A program made the position numbers and the translations under genes. Positions 1 through 8,798 of a DNA stretch of 64,000 nt are shown one piece after another. The notes below the pieces were generated by a model. The model was not told where the DNA came from and searched no databases. It saw nothing but the letters and a program-made list of their open reading frames with translations. How positions within the stretch are numbered: the first letter of the stretch is position 1; each line of letters starts with the position of its first letter. This DNA is from Paraflavitalea sp966211765. Lineage in GTDB: Bacteria; Bacteroidota; Bacteroidia; Chitinophagales; Chitinophagaceae. The DNA lies in contig CBIHOV010000016.1 of assembly GCA_966211765.1 (NCBI GenBank), positions 100,080 through 164,079 on the forward strand, given 5' to 3'.

Positions 1-1650
1 AAACAAGGCAACCTCTGGTTTGGTACGCAAGGCGGGCGCGTGATAAAATGGACTTATCAACCCGGCAGGGATATAAAAGAAGGCTTTACCCAGATCACAA
101 AGTCTGCACTGATACTAAAATTATTTGTGGACAAGGATGGCTATGTATGGGTGGGCACCTTTGGAAAAGGATTGTTGAAAATAGATCCATCCACCAATAA
201 GATCATTGAGCATTATGGCGCCAAGGGCCCCAAGGGCAGGCGTATGTGGAACGATAGTCCCAGCGATATGGTACAGCTCAACGACAGCATCCTCGTCGTT
301 GCCAATCATGGACTTTCCCTTTTAAACCTGAGGACCGGCAATGTTGGTTTTATCAGTACTGATGAAGGACTGCCTGCCAATAATGTGATGTGCCTGGCAA
401 AAGATAAGCGGGGTATGCTGTGGCTGGGAATGATCAGTGGTATCTGCCGTGTGAACCTCGACAAAAAGACCTTTACTTATTACGACCGGCGTGATGGCAT
501 GCCGGCCGACTATTTTGAATGTGATGATGCCCACCACCTGAATGATGGCCGCATCCTGTTTACCAGCGCACACAACTTTGTAGTGTTTGATCCGGAAAAG
601 ATGGTAAAAAATGCCCCGCCGCCGGATGCCGTACTCAAGGATATCAGGTTGGCCAACATTTCCCTGCCAATGGATTCTGTGAGCAAACTCTTCGCCATTC
701 ACCTGCAGCATGATAAAAGTTCCATTACCATAGAATTTGGCGGCTTCAACTATACCCGCCAGGATAAGGTTGATTTTTATTACCAGCTGGCAGGCGTAGA
801 CAAGGAATGGGTGCATGCAGATGATCGCCGTCAGGCCATGTACAACTATCTCCGTCCGGGCAACTATATCTTCAAGGTGAAAAGTAAAAATGCAGACGGC
901 GTGGAAAGCACAGGCATTACTTCCTTGCGGATCAGTGTAGAGCCTCCCTTTTGGCGTACCGGGTGGTTTTACGGCTTCCTGGTATTAGTGGCCATTGGCG
1001 TCCTCTATTGGATAGACCGCGAACGCATGAGACGCATCCGCGAGCTACAGGCCATGCGTACACAGATTGCCGGCAATCTCCACAGCGATATCAATACCAC
1101 CCTCAACAACATCAACATGTTGAGCGAGATGGCCAAGATCAAAGCCGATAAAGACCTTACGCGTTCCAAAGAATACATTGATCAGATCAGTGAAAAAAGC
1201 CACAACATGATCATTGCCATGGACGATATGTTGTGGAGCATAGATCCGCAGAATGATAGCATGGAAAAAACCCTGCTCCGGATGCTGGAGTATGTAGATG
1301 CACTCATCAACCGTCACGGCGCCAACATAGATATACTCGTAGATGAACATGTACGTTCCCTGCAGCTCGACATGAAGTCGCGCCATGAAATGTTGCTCAT
1401 CTTCAAAGAAGTTTTGCGCAATATGGTGCTGGGCTCTATAGGCAGCCATGTGCTCATCAATATCGACCTGGTAAGGTCCAGGCTCAGCCTAAAGGTACAG
1501 GATGATGGTATGTATGGCAGTGAGGCAGACCTTTTCCCCATGCAAACCCTCGACATACTGAGTAAACGCACAAGCACCATCCAGGCCGAACTGGATATCC
1601 AGGCCGACAAGAATGGTGCTTCTGTAATATTATTGGTTCCTGTAGGTTAA
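1..1650 (+). CDS. Two-component sensor histidine kinase with beta-propeller sensor (5' truncated)
   Basis: The reading frame is open to base 1, so the gene begins left of the window; the GTG at 40 is internal. The first codons give NLWFGT, a reg_prop propeller repeat, followed by further WVGTFGKGLL- and WLGMISGI-type repeats. Next come a Y_Y_Y-like beta domain (about bases 700-940), one membrane helix (about 950-1015), and a cytoplasmic kinase part with the phospho-acceptor-like His at bases 1081-1083 (GNLHSDINTTL). The family senses periplasmic ligands and phosphorylates a regulator. The ATPase part is diverged: the N-box region reads KEVLRNMV and the glycine motifs are weak, so catalysis is uncertain. 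Its stop codon directly abuts that of the convergent LytTR regulator, with no spacer. Confidence 0.85.
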   Translation, partial: KQGNLWFGTQGGRVIKWTYQPGRDIKEGFTQITKSALILKLFVDKDGYVWVGTFGKGLLKIDPSTNKIIEHYGAKGPKGRRMWNDSPSDMVQLNDSILVVANHGLSLLNLRTGNVGFISTDEGLPANNVMCLAKDKRGMLWLGMISGICRVNLDKKTFTYYDRRDGMPADYFECDDAHHLNDGRILFTSAHNFVVFDPEKMVKNAPPPDAVLKDIRLANISLPMDSVSKLFAIHLQHDKSSITIEFGGFNYTRQDKVDFYYQLAGVDKEWVHADDRRQAMYNYLRPGNYIFKVKSKNADGVESTGITSLRISVEPPFWRTGWFYGFLVLVAIGVLYWIDRERMRRIRELQAMRTQIAGNLHSDINTTLNNINMLSEMAKIKADKDLTRSKEYIDQISEKSHNMIIAMDDMLWSIDPQNDSMEKTLLRMLEYVDALINRHGANIDILVDEHVRSLQLDMKSRHEMLLIFKEVLRNMVLGSIGSHVLINIDLVRSRLSLKVQDDGMYGSEADLFPMQTLDILSKRTSTIQAELDIQADKNGASVILLVPVG

Positions 1651-2430
1651 TTACTTACCCATCCACTTCTTAAAATCACTCACTTTTTCACGGCTTACGA
1701 TCGCTTCCTTATCTACCGCTGGCTTTAAGTGCAGCAACAGGCGGTTGCCAAAATAGTCATGGATCTGATCCACACTATCTACCGCAATATAAAAAGCACG
1801 GCTGATGCGGAAATAGCGGTCAGGGTCCAGCATATCTTCCATTTCATCCATTGTATAGTCTACCACAAACTTGCGGTTATCGTATGTCTTAAAGAAGTTA
1901 AGTCGCCCGTCGCTAAAGAAATAAGCGATCTCTTCTACCTCGATCGACACCAGCTTTTGTGCATGTTTTACCAGGAACCTTTTCCGGTATTCCTTGGGCT
2001 GCAACTTTTGGCGCAACTCTTTTACCAGGCTCTCCACATTCAGGTCCGTATGTGTACTGCCGGCAGCATAGAGATCCTTCATTTGCCGGTATTTATTAAG
2101 CGCCGTTTCCAGGTCTTCTTTCTGGATCGGCTTCAACAGGTAATCAATACTATTTACCTTAAATGCTTTCAGCGCGTATTCATCATACGAAGTAGTGAAC
2201 ACCACCGCGCTCTTCACCGCTGTACGGCTGAATATTTCAAAGCTTTGCCCGTCACTCAGCTCAATATCCATCAGGATCAGGTCGGGCGAGGGGTTCTCCT
2301 GCAGCCAGTCTACCGTACTTTTTATACTGTCGGTAACACCAACTACTTCGGCCTGGGCATCAACGCCGGCCAGCGTTTTCTGCAGCTTCTTGACTGCCAG
2401 CTCTTCGTCTTCTACGATTAGAATTTTCAT
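1651..2430 (-). CDS. LytTR-family response regulator
   Basis: A 259-residue cytoplasmic transcription regulator. The N-terminal receiver domain (about 1-120) has the acidic pocket VEDEE near residue 7, the phospho-acceptor Asp55 in LILMDIELSDG, and the conserved Lys in LLKPIQ. The C-terminal LytTR DNA-binding domain covers about 150-255, with KHAQKLVSIEVEEIAYFFSDG and the ISRAFYIAV strand. It is the last gene of a minus-strand operon behind two LytS-type kinases, with a 23-base gap, so one or both are its likely cognate kinases. The ATG at 2430 puts MKILIVEDEE at the N-terminus, as is usual for the family. Its target promoter is not evident. Confidence 0.92.
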   Translation of the reverse strand: MKILIVEDEELAVKKLQKTLAGVDAQAEVVGVTDSIKSTVDWLQENPSPDLILMDIELSDGQSFEIFSRTAVKSAVVFTTSYDEYALKAFKVNSIDYLLKPIQKEDLETALNKYRQMKDLYAAGSTHTDLNVESLVKELRQKLQPKEYRKRFLVKHAQKLVSIEVEEIAYFFSDGRLNFFKTYDNRKFVVDYTMDEMEDMLDPDRYFRISRAFYIAVDSVDQIHDYFGNRLLLHLKPAVDKEAIVSREKVSDFKKWMGK

Positions 2431-2453
2431 AAATAATCCTTTTATGAGATGTT

Positions 2454-3545
2454 TTAATGAGGGTGTATCTGTTTTTGAACTACACTGATCTTTTTTTCAT
2501 ACCCACTGTCCCAGATCAGTGGCAATATCACCGTAAAATTGCGCGTGTCGGACAATACCTGGAACCCCGGCTGTTCCAGCAGTTCATACTTCAGCCGGAT
2601 ATTGGCAAGACCTATTTTATTGGAAGGGTCTTTGATCGTTTTGGACTGTAAATTGTTATTTACCGCCAGTTGATTACCCGCCATCGTAAAGATGTCGATC
2701 ACCAGTGGCTGCTGCCGGGATACAATATTGTGTTTCACCGCATTCTCCACCAGCAATTGCAGGCTGAGCGAAGGCAGCAGGTAGCTGTCATAGCGTTTGT
2801 CTACTTCCAGCTGTATCTGGATCGCATCACCATGCCTCGTTTTCAATAACCGGTAATAGGATTGAATGAACCGCAGTTCATTTTGCAGGGTCGAAAGGCC
2901 GTCCTCATTGTTCCGCAGCAGGTACCGGTACACCTTACTCAGTTCATCCAGGAAACTTTCTGCCTGCCTGGGGTCTTCCGAGATAAGGGAAGACAAGGTA
3001 TTAAAACAGTTGAACAGGAAATGTGGGTTTACCTGGCTCTTCAGGGTATCAAACTCGTATTGAATGGCCAGCTGCTGCACCTCTTCTTTTTCGGCCAGGC
3101 TGGCTTTCCATTTAATGATCACATATTCCGCCTCCCAGGAGGTGGTAGCGACTAGTGTAAGGGCTATGGCCAGCAGAATGGAGGTCTTAAACTGGTGCAC
3201 ATCCAGCACATACCCCAGGAAATGGAAATAGTCGTAGCCATAGAACAAGCCGGCAAACGTAATACTGGTAAGCATAATATGCGTAATGGCCAGCACGATC
3301 AGCCGCAGCAGTGTTTGTTGCAGGTCAGGCAGGCGGATACGAAGCCAGTGCATGCTTACAATATGCAGGTACCAGGAAATAAAACCCTGTGCACAGATAA
3401 GCGTAAAGGAGTAGAACCATATCACAGGATCATGCCACAGCCGGTCGCCAAACAGCAAATGGTTCAGCAGCACGCTGAGAACAGGCATCAGCGCGAAAAA
3501 AGTGATCCATTCCACCCGCGAAGGTTTCATCCATGCTTTCATCAT
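2454..3545 (-). CDS. LytS-type sensor histidine kinase A
   Basis: About 363 residues from the ATG at 3545; a longer frame upstream overlaps the preceding gene and is unlikely to be used. The N-terminal half is membrane-embedded with about four hydrophobic helices. A His_kinase domain (PF06580) follows, with the H-box NPHFLFNCFNTLSSLI and an intact N-box, LLVENAVKHNIVS, and then a HATPase_c-like end. The start overlaps the upstream kinase stop in an ATGA arrangement, indicating translational coupling. It is closely similar to that neighbour, so the pair probably arose by tandem duplication. It most likely phosphorylates the LytTR regulator encoded just downstream. Confidence 0.9.
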   Translation of the reverse strand: MMKAWMKPSRVEWITFFALMPVLSVLLNHLLFGDRLWHDPVIWFYSFTLICAQGFISWYLHIVSMHWLRIRLPDLQQTLLRLIVLAITHIMLTSITFAGLFYGYDYFHFLGYVLDVHQFKTSILLAIALTLVATTSWEAEYVIIKWKASLAEKEEVQQLAIQYEFDTLKSQVNPHFLFNCFNTLSSLISEDPRQAESFLDELSKVYRYLLRNNEDGLSTLQNELRFIQSYYRLLKTRHGDAIQIQLEVDKRYDSYLLPSLSLQLLVENAVKHNIVSRQQPLVIDIFTMAGNQLAVNNNLQSKTIKDPSNKIGLANIRLKYELLEQPGFQVLSDTRNFTVILPLIWDSGYEKKISVVQKQIHPH

Positions 3546-4630
3546 GTAACCGTTGTTTCTTCCTGTTCGATCAAAGGAATATGAATAACGCGTTGCTTTT
3601 CTGTTTGCCGTATAGCTACCGTTTGACGGCAAAGCAAACGGTATTTATTGATGATATTGTCAAGTCCGGCGGGTTCAGAATCCTGCATGCCGATCCGTAT
3701 TTTTTGTTGCACATTATGCTGTATCTGCAACCATTGCTCGCCCAGCGAACTGATGGTAATGTTCAGGGGGCTGTCCTTACTCACCATATTGGCCGTAAAG
3801 GTATTTTCCACCAGCAATTGGAGGGTCAGTGGCGCCATCAGCAGGCTCAGCTGCTCTTCCTTCACCTGCAGGTGGATATTGATCCCATCGCCATAACGTA
3901 CTTTGAGCAGGTAATAATAACTGTGCAGGAATTGGAGCTCCGTGCCCAACGTTACCAGTCTGTCATCACTCCGCAGGAGGTAGCGATAGACCTTGCTCAT
4001 TTCATCCAGGAATTTCTCTGCATCCTCCGTGTTTTCACTGATGAGGCTCGACAGGGAGTTCAGGCTATTGAACAGGAAATGCGGATTCATCTGGCTTTTA
4101 AGTCCCAATAGCCGGCTCTGCATATACTCCTTCTTCAATTGCTGGGTTTCCAGCATCGTCTTTTTCCATTTGTCAAAACTGTCAACTCCCTCATGCAGGA
4201 TCGTCACAAAAACATTGAAAATGGCGGCGGAAAGCAGGGTCCACTGGTACCTCACCTGGTTCAGCTCATAATTGAGGAAGTGGAAATAGTCATACCCCCA
4301 GAACAGGATGCTTACAATAAGTGCATTGATTAGGATAAACAGGAAAATGGAGATCAGCATCCTTTTCATCAGGTCACTGTCCAGGGGGAAGCGGTTGCGC
4401 AGGGTCACCGCAATCCAGGTAAATACAAACCAGAAACTGCCCAGGATCGCGAAGGTGGCCAGGCTGGCCCATAAGAAGACCCTTCCTTCTGTAAAAAAGC
4501 GGGCGCCAAAAAGCAAGGAATTGTATACCAATACAATGACAGGCACTACCGCCGCAAAGATCCAGATGTCTTTACGGGTGTATTGTGGCAGTGTAAACCT
4601 TTTGAGGGTGGAGTGGGCGTCTACTGTCAT
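3542..4630 (-). CDS. LytS-type sensor histidine kinase B, diverged N-box
   Basis: A 362-residue paralogue of the downstream kinase, with four predicted membrane helices and then the PF06580 H-box NPHFLFNSLNSLSSLI. The ATP-binding N-box reads LVENTFTANMVS where the paralogue has LVENAVKHNIVS, so the usual Lys-His pair is lost. The C-terminal glycine motif is also less regular. It keeps the phospho-acceptor His but may be impaired in ATP binding, perhaps working as a hetero-oligomer partner or receiver of phosphate. It is the first gene of the kinase-kinase-regulator operon. The ATG at 4630 is well placed before the first helix. Confidence 0.88.
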   Translation of the reverse strand: MTVDAHSTLKRFTLPQYTRKDIWIFAAVVPVIVLVYNSLLFGARFFTEGRVFLWASLATFAILGSFWFVFTWIAVTLRNRFPLDSDLMKRMLISIFLFILINALIVSILFWGYDYFHFLNYELNQVRYQWTLLSAAIFNVFVTILHEGVDSFDKWKKTMLETQQLKKEYMQSRLLGLKSQMNPHFLFNSLNSLSSLISENTEDAEKFLDEMSKVYRYLLRSDDRLVTLGTELQFLHSYYYLLKVRYGDGINIHLQVKEEQLSLLMAPLTLQLLVENTFTANMVSKDSPLNITISSLGEQWLQIQHNVQQKIRIGMQDSEPAGLDNIINKYRLLCRQTVAIRQTEKQRVIHIPLIEQEETTVT

Positions 4631-4926
4631 TATTACAACAAATTACCATCTTTTGTGAGAGGCAAGTTAAGGGGTTTCTATAGAATGGGGAATAATCCGG
4701 ATGAATTGAGGATTCCTTTGCGTGAATTGGGAGGGTATTTCAGGAGTTTCCCTTAGGGGGCTCAAACCAATTACACTCCAGGCCCTCCATCCTACATCTT
4801 AAATTCTCAATCCTTCACTTGAAGCGTCAATTTCGGCAGGTCATACACCCTCCACTTTCCTGCCCGCCCGTTACGATCCATCTTTGCGGTTCAATCAATT
4901 TCATTAATTATCTATTAGCTGTAGTC
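4631..4926. other. Divergent intergenic region
   Basis: This 296-base spacer separates the minus-strand LytS operon from the plus-strand gene at 4927. It must hold promoters in both directions. The only hint is CATCTTTG at about 4879-4886, one mismatch from the Bacteroidota -7 box TAnnTTTG, about 40 bases upstream of the plus-strand start. No convincing -33 element or operator is visible. Confidence 0.4.
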
Positions 4927-5775
4927 ATGAAAAAACAACGCACCAAAAAAAGCTGGATGGCCTTCCAGGCACTCGTATTGATCACTGTTGCAGGATTTGC
5001 CATCTTTGGATTACTTTCTTTTAAAGCAGTTAACCGCTATGCCGACTTCTGGGACCAACTGGGCACCACTAAGCAAAGCGGCACCAATTCCATCAAAGAG
5101 AGCTTTCTCAACGGGTATTTTTATTACAGTGGCCGCAATTTCAAGAATATCCTGTCAGGCGATAGGGTTGCTGTGGCCAAAGACCTTCTGGCATATACCA
5201 GGGAGTATGTGAATACCGAGGCCTTTGCCAAAAACTATGAGACCCACCGCCAGCGTAGCAAACCTACAGAGCCGGCGCCCGCAATTACCGGCGACTCCAT
5301 TCGCAGAAAGTTTATCAGTGATATTAAGAAAGGCATAGAAAGCACAGAAAAATTCGGCAAAACTACTACCGATGCCAGCATGAAGAAAGCCATGCAGGAA
5401 TCCCTTGAGGTGTTGAAAGCCAGTCTGAAGGATTATGAAGATCCCAACAGTGAGATCATCAAAATGTCTATCCAGGGAGAACAACAGAATTATGAATCCC
5501 GCATGAAAGACTATCAACAAAGTATGAAGGATTGGGAAGAAAAATATCCAGCAGGCGTAAAACCCATGATCAAAGCCCGGTTACAGCAATTGCTGGCAGT
5601 TACCAATGGGGTAGACTTCAATGCCCAGTTGACCGAGCGCTATGGAAAGAAGGTGTTTGTTAAGAAAGAATACGAGAGCAAACCAGCCGACTGGAAAATG
5701 GCCTTCCGCGCAGGCAAAGACGTGACCACTACCGTACAGGCTTTTGCCAAACAATGGTTGCAGGAATTGCAATAA
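4927..5775 (+). CDS. Membrane-anchored protein of unknown function
   Basis: I do not recognise a family. The ATG at 4927 is preferred over an in-frame upstream ATG at 4819, because it puts a short basic stretch (KKQRTKKSW) directly before one hydrophobic helix at about residues 12-31. The remaining ~250 residues are hydrophilic, rich in Lys, Glu and Gln, and predicted mainly helical (for example MKDYQQSMKDWEEKYPAG), so a periplasmic or outward-facing coiled domain is likely. No catalytic motif is visible. It precedes an OmpA-family gene on the same strand, separated by paired hairpins, so the two may be only partly co-transcribed. Confidence 0.75.
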   Translation: MKKQRTKKSWMAFQALVLITVAGFAIFGLLSFKAVNRYADFWDQLGTTKQSGTNSIKESFLNGYFYYSGRNFKNILSGDRVAVAKDLLAYTREYVNTEAFAKNYETHRQRSKPTEPAPAITGDSIRRKFISDIKKGIESTEKFGKTTTDASMKKAMQESLEVLKASLKDYEDPNSEIIKMSIQGEQQNYESRMKDYQQSMKDWEEKYPAGVKPMIKARLQQLLAVTNGVDFNAQLTERYGKKVFVKKEYESKPADWKMAFRAGKDVTTTVQAFAKQWLQELQ

Positions 5776-5783
5776 CATATGCA

Positions 5784-5830
5784 CTCGCTCGCCTCCGGCG
5801 AGTGAGCCTATTGGCAAGCCTCCGGCTTGC
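5784..5830. repeat. Two adjacent GCCTCCGGC-type hairpins
   Basis: Two consecutive palindromes share the core GCC-TCC-GGC. The first pairs 5784-5793 with 5797-5806 (10 bp including one G-T wobble). The second pairs 5814-5820 (GCAAGCC) with 5824-5830 (GGCTTGC), also with loop TCC. They fill most of the 84-base gap between two plus-strand genes and have no T-run, so mRNA stabilisation or a short extragenic repeat is more likely than classical termination. A related GC-rich hairpin cluster lies at 25806-25876. Confidence 0.6.
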
Positions 5831-5859
5831 TTACAACGCTCACAACAAATACGCTGTAA

Positions 5860-7182
5860 ATGAAAAGGATACTCATAATGACCATACTCCTGATGCCTGC
5901 TACCGTTTTTTGCCAGGGATTCATGGACCGGTTAAAGAAAAAAGTAGTCAATAAGGCCGAACAAAAAGCTGAACAGAAAGTTGAAAAAGCAGTTGATAAA
6001 GGGGTTGATAAGGCTGAACAGGCTGCCAAATCCGGCAATAAGCCGGCTGATGCTGCTCCTGCAACTAAAGAGCCTGCTACAGCAGCACCGGCCGCTGCCA
6101 CGCCGGCGCAGGAAGTGGCGCCTGCCGCTCCAGCCCTAAAGAGCAACTCCAGGTTTGATTTTATCCCGGGCGAGCAGATCGTTTATACCGAGAGCTTTGA
6201 ACAGGAAGCCATCGGAGAATTACCCACAGGATGGAATACCACCGGTACCGGTGAAGTGGTTACATTGAACAATTTCCCCGGTAAATGGCTGCAGCTGCAC
6301 CAACGCAGCTTCTACCTCACCAGCAATGAAAAAGAGTTCGGGGAAAACTATACTGTGGAATTTGACCTGATCCTGCAGTTGAAATACAATGGCCACTTCT
6401 ATCCCTATTTCTCCTTTGGTTTTTTTGGCACCAACGGTGAACCCGCAGCAAGCAATGATTTCCTTAAAAATTACCGCAAGTATGCCAGCATTGAAGGCAT
6501 CTTTTATCCCGCCGATGCGGGACGTACCAGGATGGACATCCGCAGCTATAAGGCGGGACGTGTCTATTATGACGGAGATGACCAGGTAGTGGGTGTCATG
6601 AGCGATTATTTTGGAAAGCCTATCCATATCGCCATTCAGGTGCAAAAAGAACGCATGCGCATCTGGGCCAACCAGGATAAGGTATTCGATGCACCCAAAG
6701 CCGTATCACCAGGCACCCTCATGAACCAGCTGATGTTTGAAGCACATACTTCCAGTTATAAGGAAGGGGAATACGGTATGTATCTGTCCAACCTCAAAGT
6801 AGCCAAAGGAATACCCGACACCCGCCACAAACTCGTAGAGGAAGGAAAATTCTCCACCACAGGCATCCTGTTTGATGTAAATGCAGATGTGATCAGACCT
6901 GAGTCATACGGTGTATTGAAAGACATCGCCGCTGTGTTAAAAGAGAATGCAGGTATCAAAGTAAAGATCATAGGACATACCGATAGTGATGGCGATGATC
7001 AGAAGAACCTGCAATTGTCGAAGAAAAGGGCCGCTGCGGTAGCCAAAGTATTACAGGAGTCCTTTGGCATCGATGCCGCCAGCCTGCAAACAGATGGAAA
7101 AGGAGAGGCAGTACCCGTAGGCGATAATAAAACCAGGGAAGGGAAAGCCCTCAACCGAAGAGTAGAGTTCATAAAACTATAG
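5860..7182 (+). CDS. OmpA-family outer-membrane/peptidoglycan-associated protein
   Basis: 440 residues. The signal peptide (MKRILIMTILLMPATVFCQG) is followed by a Lys/Ala/Glu-rich segment (about 22-60) and a Pro/Ala-rich linker (about 60-90). A beta-rich central domain (about 95-330) resembles the concanavalin/LamG-like modules found in such proteins. The C-terminal OmpA domain (about 335-440) has the peptidoglycan-binding signature GHTDSDGDDQKNLQLSKKRA and the ending LNRRVEFIKL. The family links the outer membrane to peptidoglycan; the middle domain may bind glycan, which is inference. The ATG at 5860 fits the signal peptide. It is 84 bases downstream of the membrane-anchored protein gene. 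Confidence 0.88.
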   Translation: MKRILIMTILLMPATVFCQGFMDRLKKKVVNKAEQKAEQKVEKAVDKGVDKAEQAAKSGNKPADAAPATKEPATAAPAAATPAQEVAPAAPALKSNSRFDFIPGEQIVYTESFEQEAIGELPTGWNTTGTGEVVTLNNFPGKWLQLHQRSFYLTSNEKEFGENYTVEFDLILQLKYNGHFYPYFSFGFFGTNGEPAASNDFLKNYRKYASIEGIFYPADAGRTRMDIRSYKAGRVYYDGDDQVVGVMSDYFGKPIHIAIQVQKERMRIWANQDKVFDAPKAVSPGTLMNQLMFEAHTSSYKEGEYGMYLSNLKVAKGIPDTRHKLVEEGKFSTTGILFDVNADVIRPESYGVLKDIAAVLKENAGIKVKIIGHTDSDGDDQKNLQLSKKRAAAVAKVLQESFGIDAASLQTDGKGEAVPVGDNKTREGKALNRRVEFIKL

Positions 7183-7467
7183 CCATATATTTTTTTTGAT
7201 ATCTGTTTTAAACTTCATAACTTCATCATGTGTTCGTTAGGGTCATATCCTATCGGGCACATGATACTTGTTCATTACGTATTTTCTTTTACCCTTTGCC
7301 CACTCCGTAGCTGTACAGGTTTACAGTTCTACTCACTCACACTACCATAGTTTTTGCATTTTCTTGTTAGTCCCACCAACCAGTCCGTTGCTTTTTACAT
7401 AGCAATGCGGGAGATCATTACCTACCTCTTTCCAATTTCCATTTTTTAACCATTAAAATTCAATGTT
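7183..7467. other. Intergenic region before crystallin-like gene
   Basis: 285 bases without a credible ORF. A T-rich stretch directly after the OmpA gene stop lacks a clear stem, so termination there is unproven. The stretch upstream of 7468 should carry a promoter, but no exact TAnnTTTG box was found; TAGTTTTTG near 7350 has one extra base. Confidence 0.4.
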
Positions 7468-7800
7468 ATGGGAGTTATTGCATTCTATGAAGGGAACGGA
7501 GGTTCCCAAAACCTCGTACAGGCAGTGGAGGACGAACCAGGTCAAAACTTTCGCCCGGTTAAGAACGACGAGATCAGGTCTTGCAAGTTATTGAGCGTAC
7601 GGCCAGGCTGTGAGATCCGTGTGTATGATTCTCCGGATGGGTCAACCGGAGACGACTACAGCATTATCAATGTAAAAAGAAGCAACCCCGATTACATTGT
7701 TGGCACCTTCGAACGCAGTTACGAAGATGAGTACGTCCGCGTTACATTTATCAGGAACAATGGATTAGACGGAAAAGTATCCCGCATAAAGATCAATTAA
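7468..7800 (+). CDS. Small beta/gamma-crystallin-like protein
   Basis: 110 residues, acidic, without a signal peptide. The N-terminus VIAFYEGNGG resembles the aromatic-rich Greek-key hairpin of beta/gamma-crystallin folds. The segment GDDYSIINV (about residues 61-69) resembles the microbial crystallin Ca2+-binding motif D/N-D/N-x-x-S/T-S, though the final Ser is replaced. A calcium-binding or structural role is therefore only suggested. It is a single-gene unit: about 285 bases of spacer lie upstream and a strong terminator follows at once, which points to independent and possibly high expression. Confidence 0.75.
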   Translation: MGVIAFYEGNGGSQNLVQAVEDEPGQNFRPVKNDEIRSCKLLSVRPGCEIRVYDSPDGSTGDDYSIINVKRSNPDYIVGTFERSYEDEYVRVTFIRNNGLDGKVSRIKIN

Positions 7801-7815
7801 AGCGGATACAACACA

Positions 7816-7857
7816 ACAAACCCCGTTGTGCTTCAGCGCGCAACGGGGTTTGTTCTT
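7816..7857. terminator. Strong bidirectional intrinsic terminator
   Basis: A perfect 13-bp stem pairs 7816-7828 (ACAAACCCCGTTG) with 7841-7853, enclosing a 12-base loop and followed by a T-rich run on the plus strand. An A-rich stretch before the left arm gives a T-run in the other direction. It lies between convergent genes and probably terminates both. Confidence 0.92.
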
Positions 7858-8772
7858 TTATTGACGACTGATGCCCTGCTTCAAGAGGAAGCGATGGATA
7901 AGATCTGCTATTTCATAGTGGTACTCTTCCAACGCAAAATGCCCCGTATCCAGCAAATGAAGTTCGGCCTGTGGAAGATCACGCAGATAAGCCTCCGCAC
8001 CTGCTGCAGTGAACAATTGATCATTCCTGCCCCAGGTGATCAATGCCGGTGGCTGGTATTTGCGCAGGTATTCCTGCCAGACAGGATAGAGGGCAATATT
8101 GTTGCGGTAATCATAGAGCAGGTCCAGCTGGATGGCTGCATTACCCTTACGATCAAGAAAGTATTGATCATACAACCAGGCATCCGGCGATAGTTTAGAC
8201 GGGTCGCCGGCGCCATCTGTATACTGTATCTGCGTACCGGCCGGTGTGAGGATGCCATGCATCGCATTTTCAGTTTCCTCATTGCGGTTGGCCCAATACC
8301 GCTTGCCATCAGCAATGGCCGGTCCAAGCCCTTCCTCGTATGCATTGGCGTTCTGTATCAGCAAGGCTTCCACCAATTCAGGTCGCCGCACAATGATCCG
8401 GTACCCCACAGGAGAACCATAATCCTGCATATACAGACTGAACCTTGTCAATGATAAAGCATCGATAAACTTTTCTATTGTTTCCGAAAGCTGGTCAAAG
8501 CTATAATTGTAAGAGGCCTGGTCGGGCATAGCACTATTGCCAAAGCCCGGGTAGTCCGGAGCGATCAGGTGATAACGGTCGCTCAGTTGATCCAGCAAAT
8601 GGCGGTACATATGGGAAGAAGAGGGAAAGCCATGCAGCAACAGGATCACGGGGTTACCGGGCTTCCCTGCTTCCCGGTAGAAAATAGGGATGCCATCAAT
8701 GGCAATTGTTTTGTACCGTACGGCACGGTCAGTAAACGATACCGTTGCGGGGTGAACAGTTAAGTTTTCCAT
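7858..8772 (-). CDS. Alpha/beta hydrolase, haloalkane dehalogenase/epoxide hydrolase-like
   Basis: 304 residues, cytoplasmic. The oxyanion motif HGFPSSSHMY starts at residue 47. The nucleophile elbow MQDYGSPVGY (Asp117) has Asp rather than Ser, as in haloalkane dehalogenases and epoxide hydrolases. The acid region is WGRNDQLF and the catalytic His is in DTGHFALEE near the C-terminus. The substrate cannot be read from sequence, and soluble epoxide hydrolase activity is equally possible. It is the last gene of a minus-strand unit behind an NAD(P)-binding protein (26-base gap) and an Rrf2 regulator, so it is probably under the same repressor. Confidence 0.88.
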   Translation of the reverse strand: MENLTVHPATVSFTDRAVRYKTIAIDGIPIFYREAGKPGNPVILLLHGFPSSSHMYRHLLDQLSDRYHLIAPDYPGFGNSAMPDQASYNYSFDQLSETIEKFIDALSLTRFSLYMQDYGSPVGYRIIVRRPELVEALLIQNANAYEEGLGPAIADGKRYWANRNEETENAMHGILTPAGTQIQYTDGAGDPSKLSPDAWLYDQYFLDRKGNAAIQLDLLYDYRNNIALYPVWQEYLRKYQPPALITWGRNDQLFTAAGAEAYLRDLPQAELHLLDTGHFALEEYHYEIADLIHRFLLKQGISRQ

Positions 8773-8798
8773 GACTATATTTTTGAGTGAATGCTGTA

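Noticed and set aside
3546..3632. Longer N-terminus of the LytS-type kinase A
   Set aside because: The extension lies within the upstream kinase gene; the ATG at 3545 forms an ATGA coupling and fits the paralogue's start.
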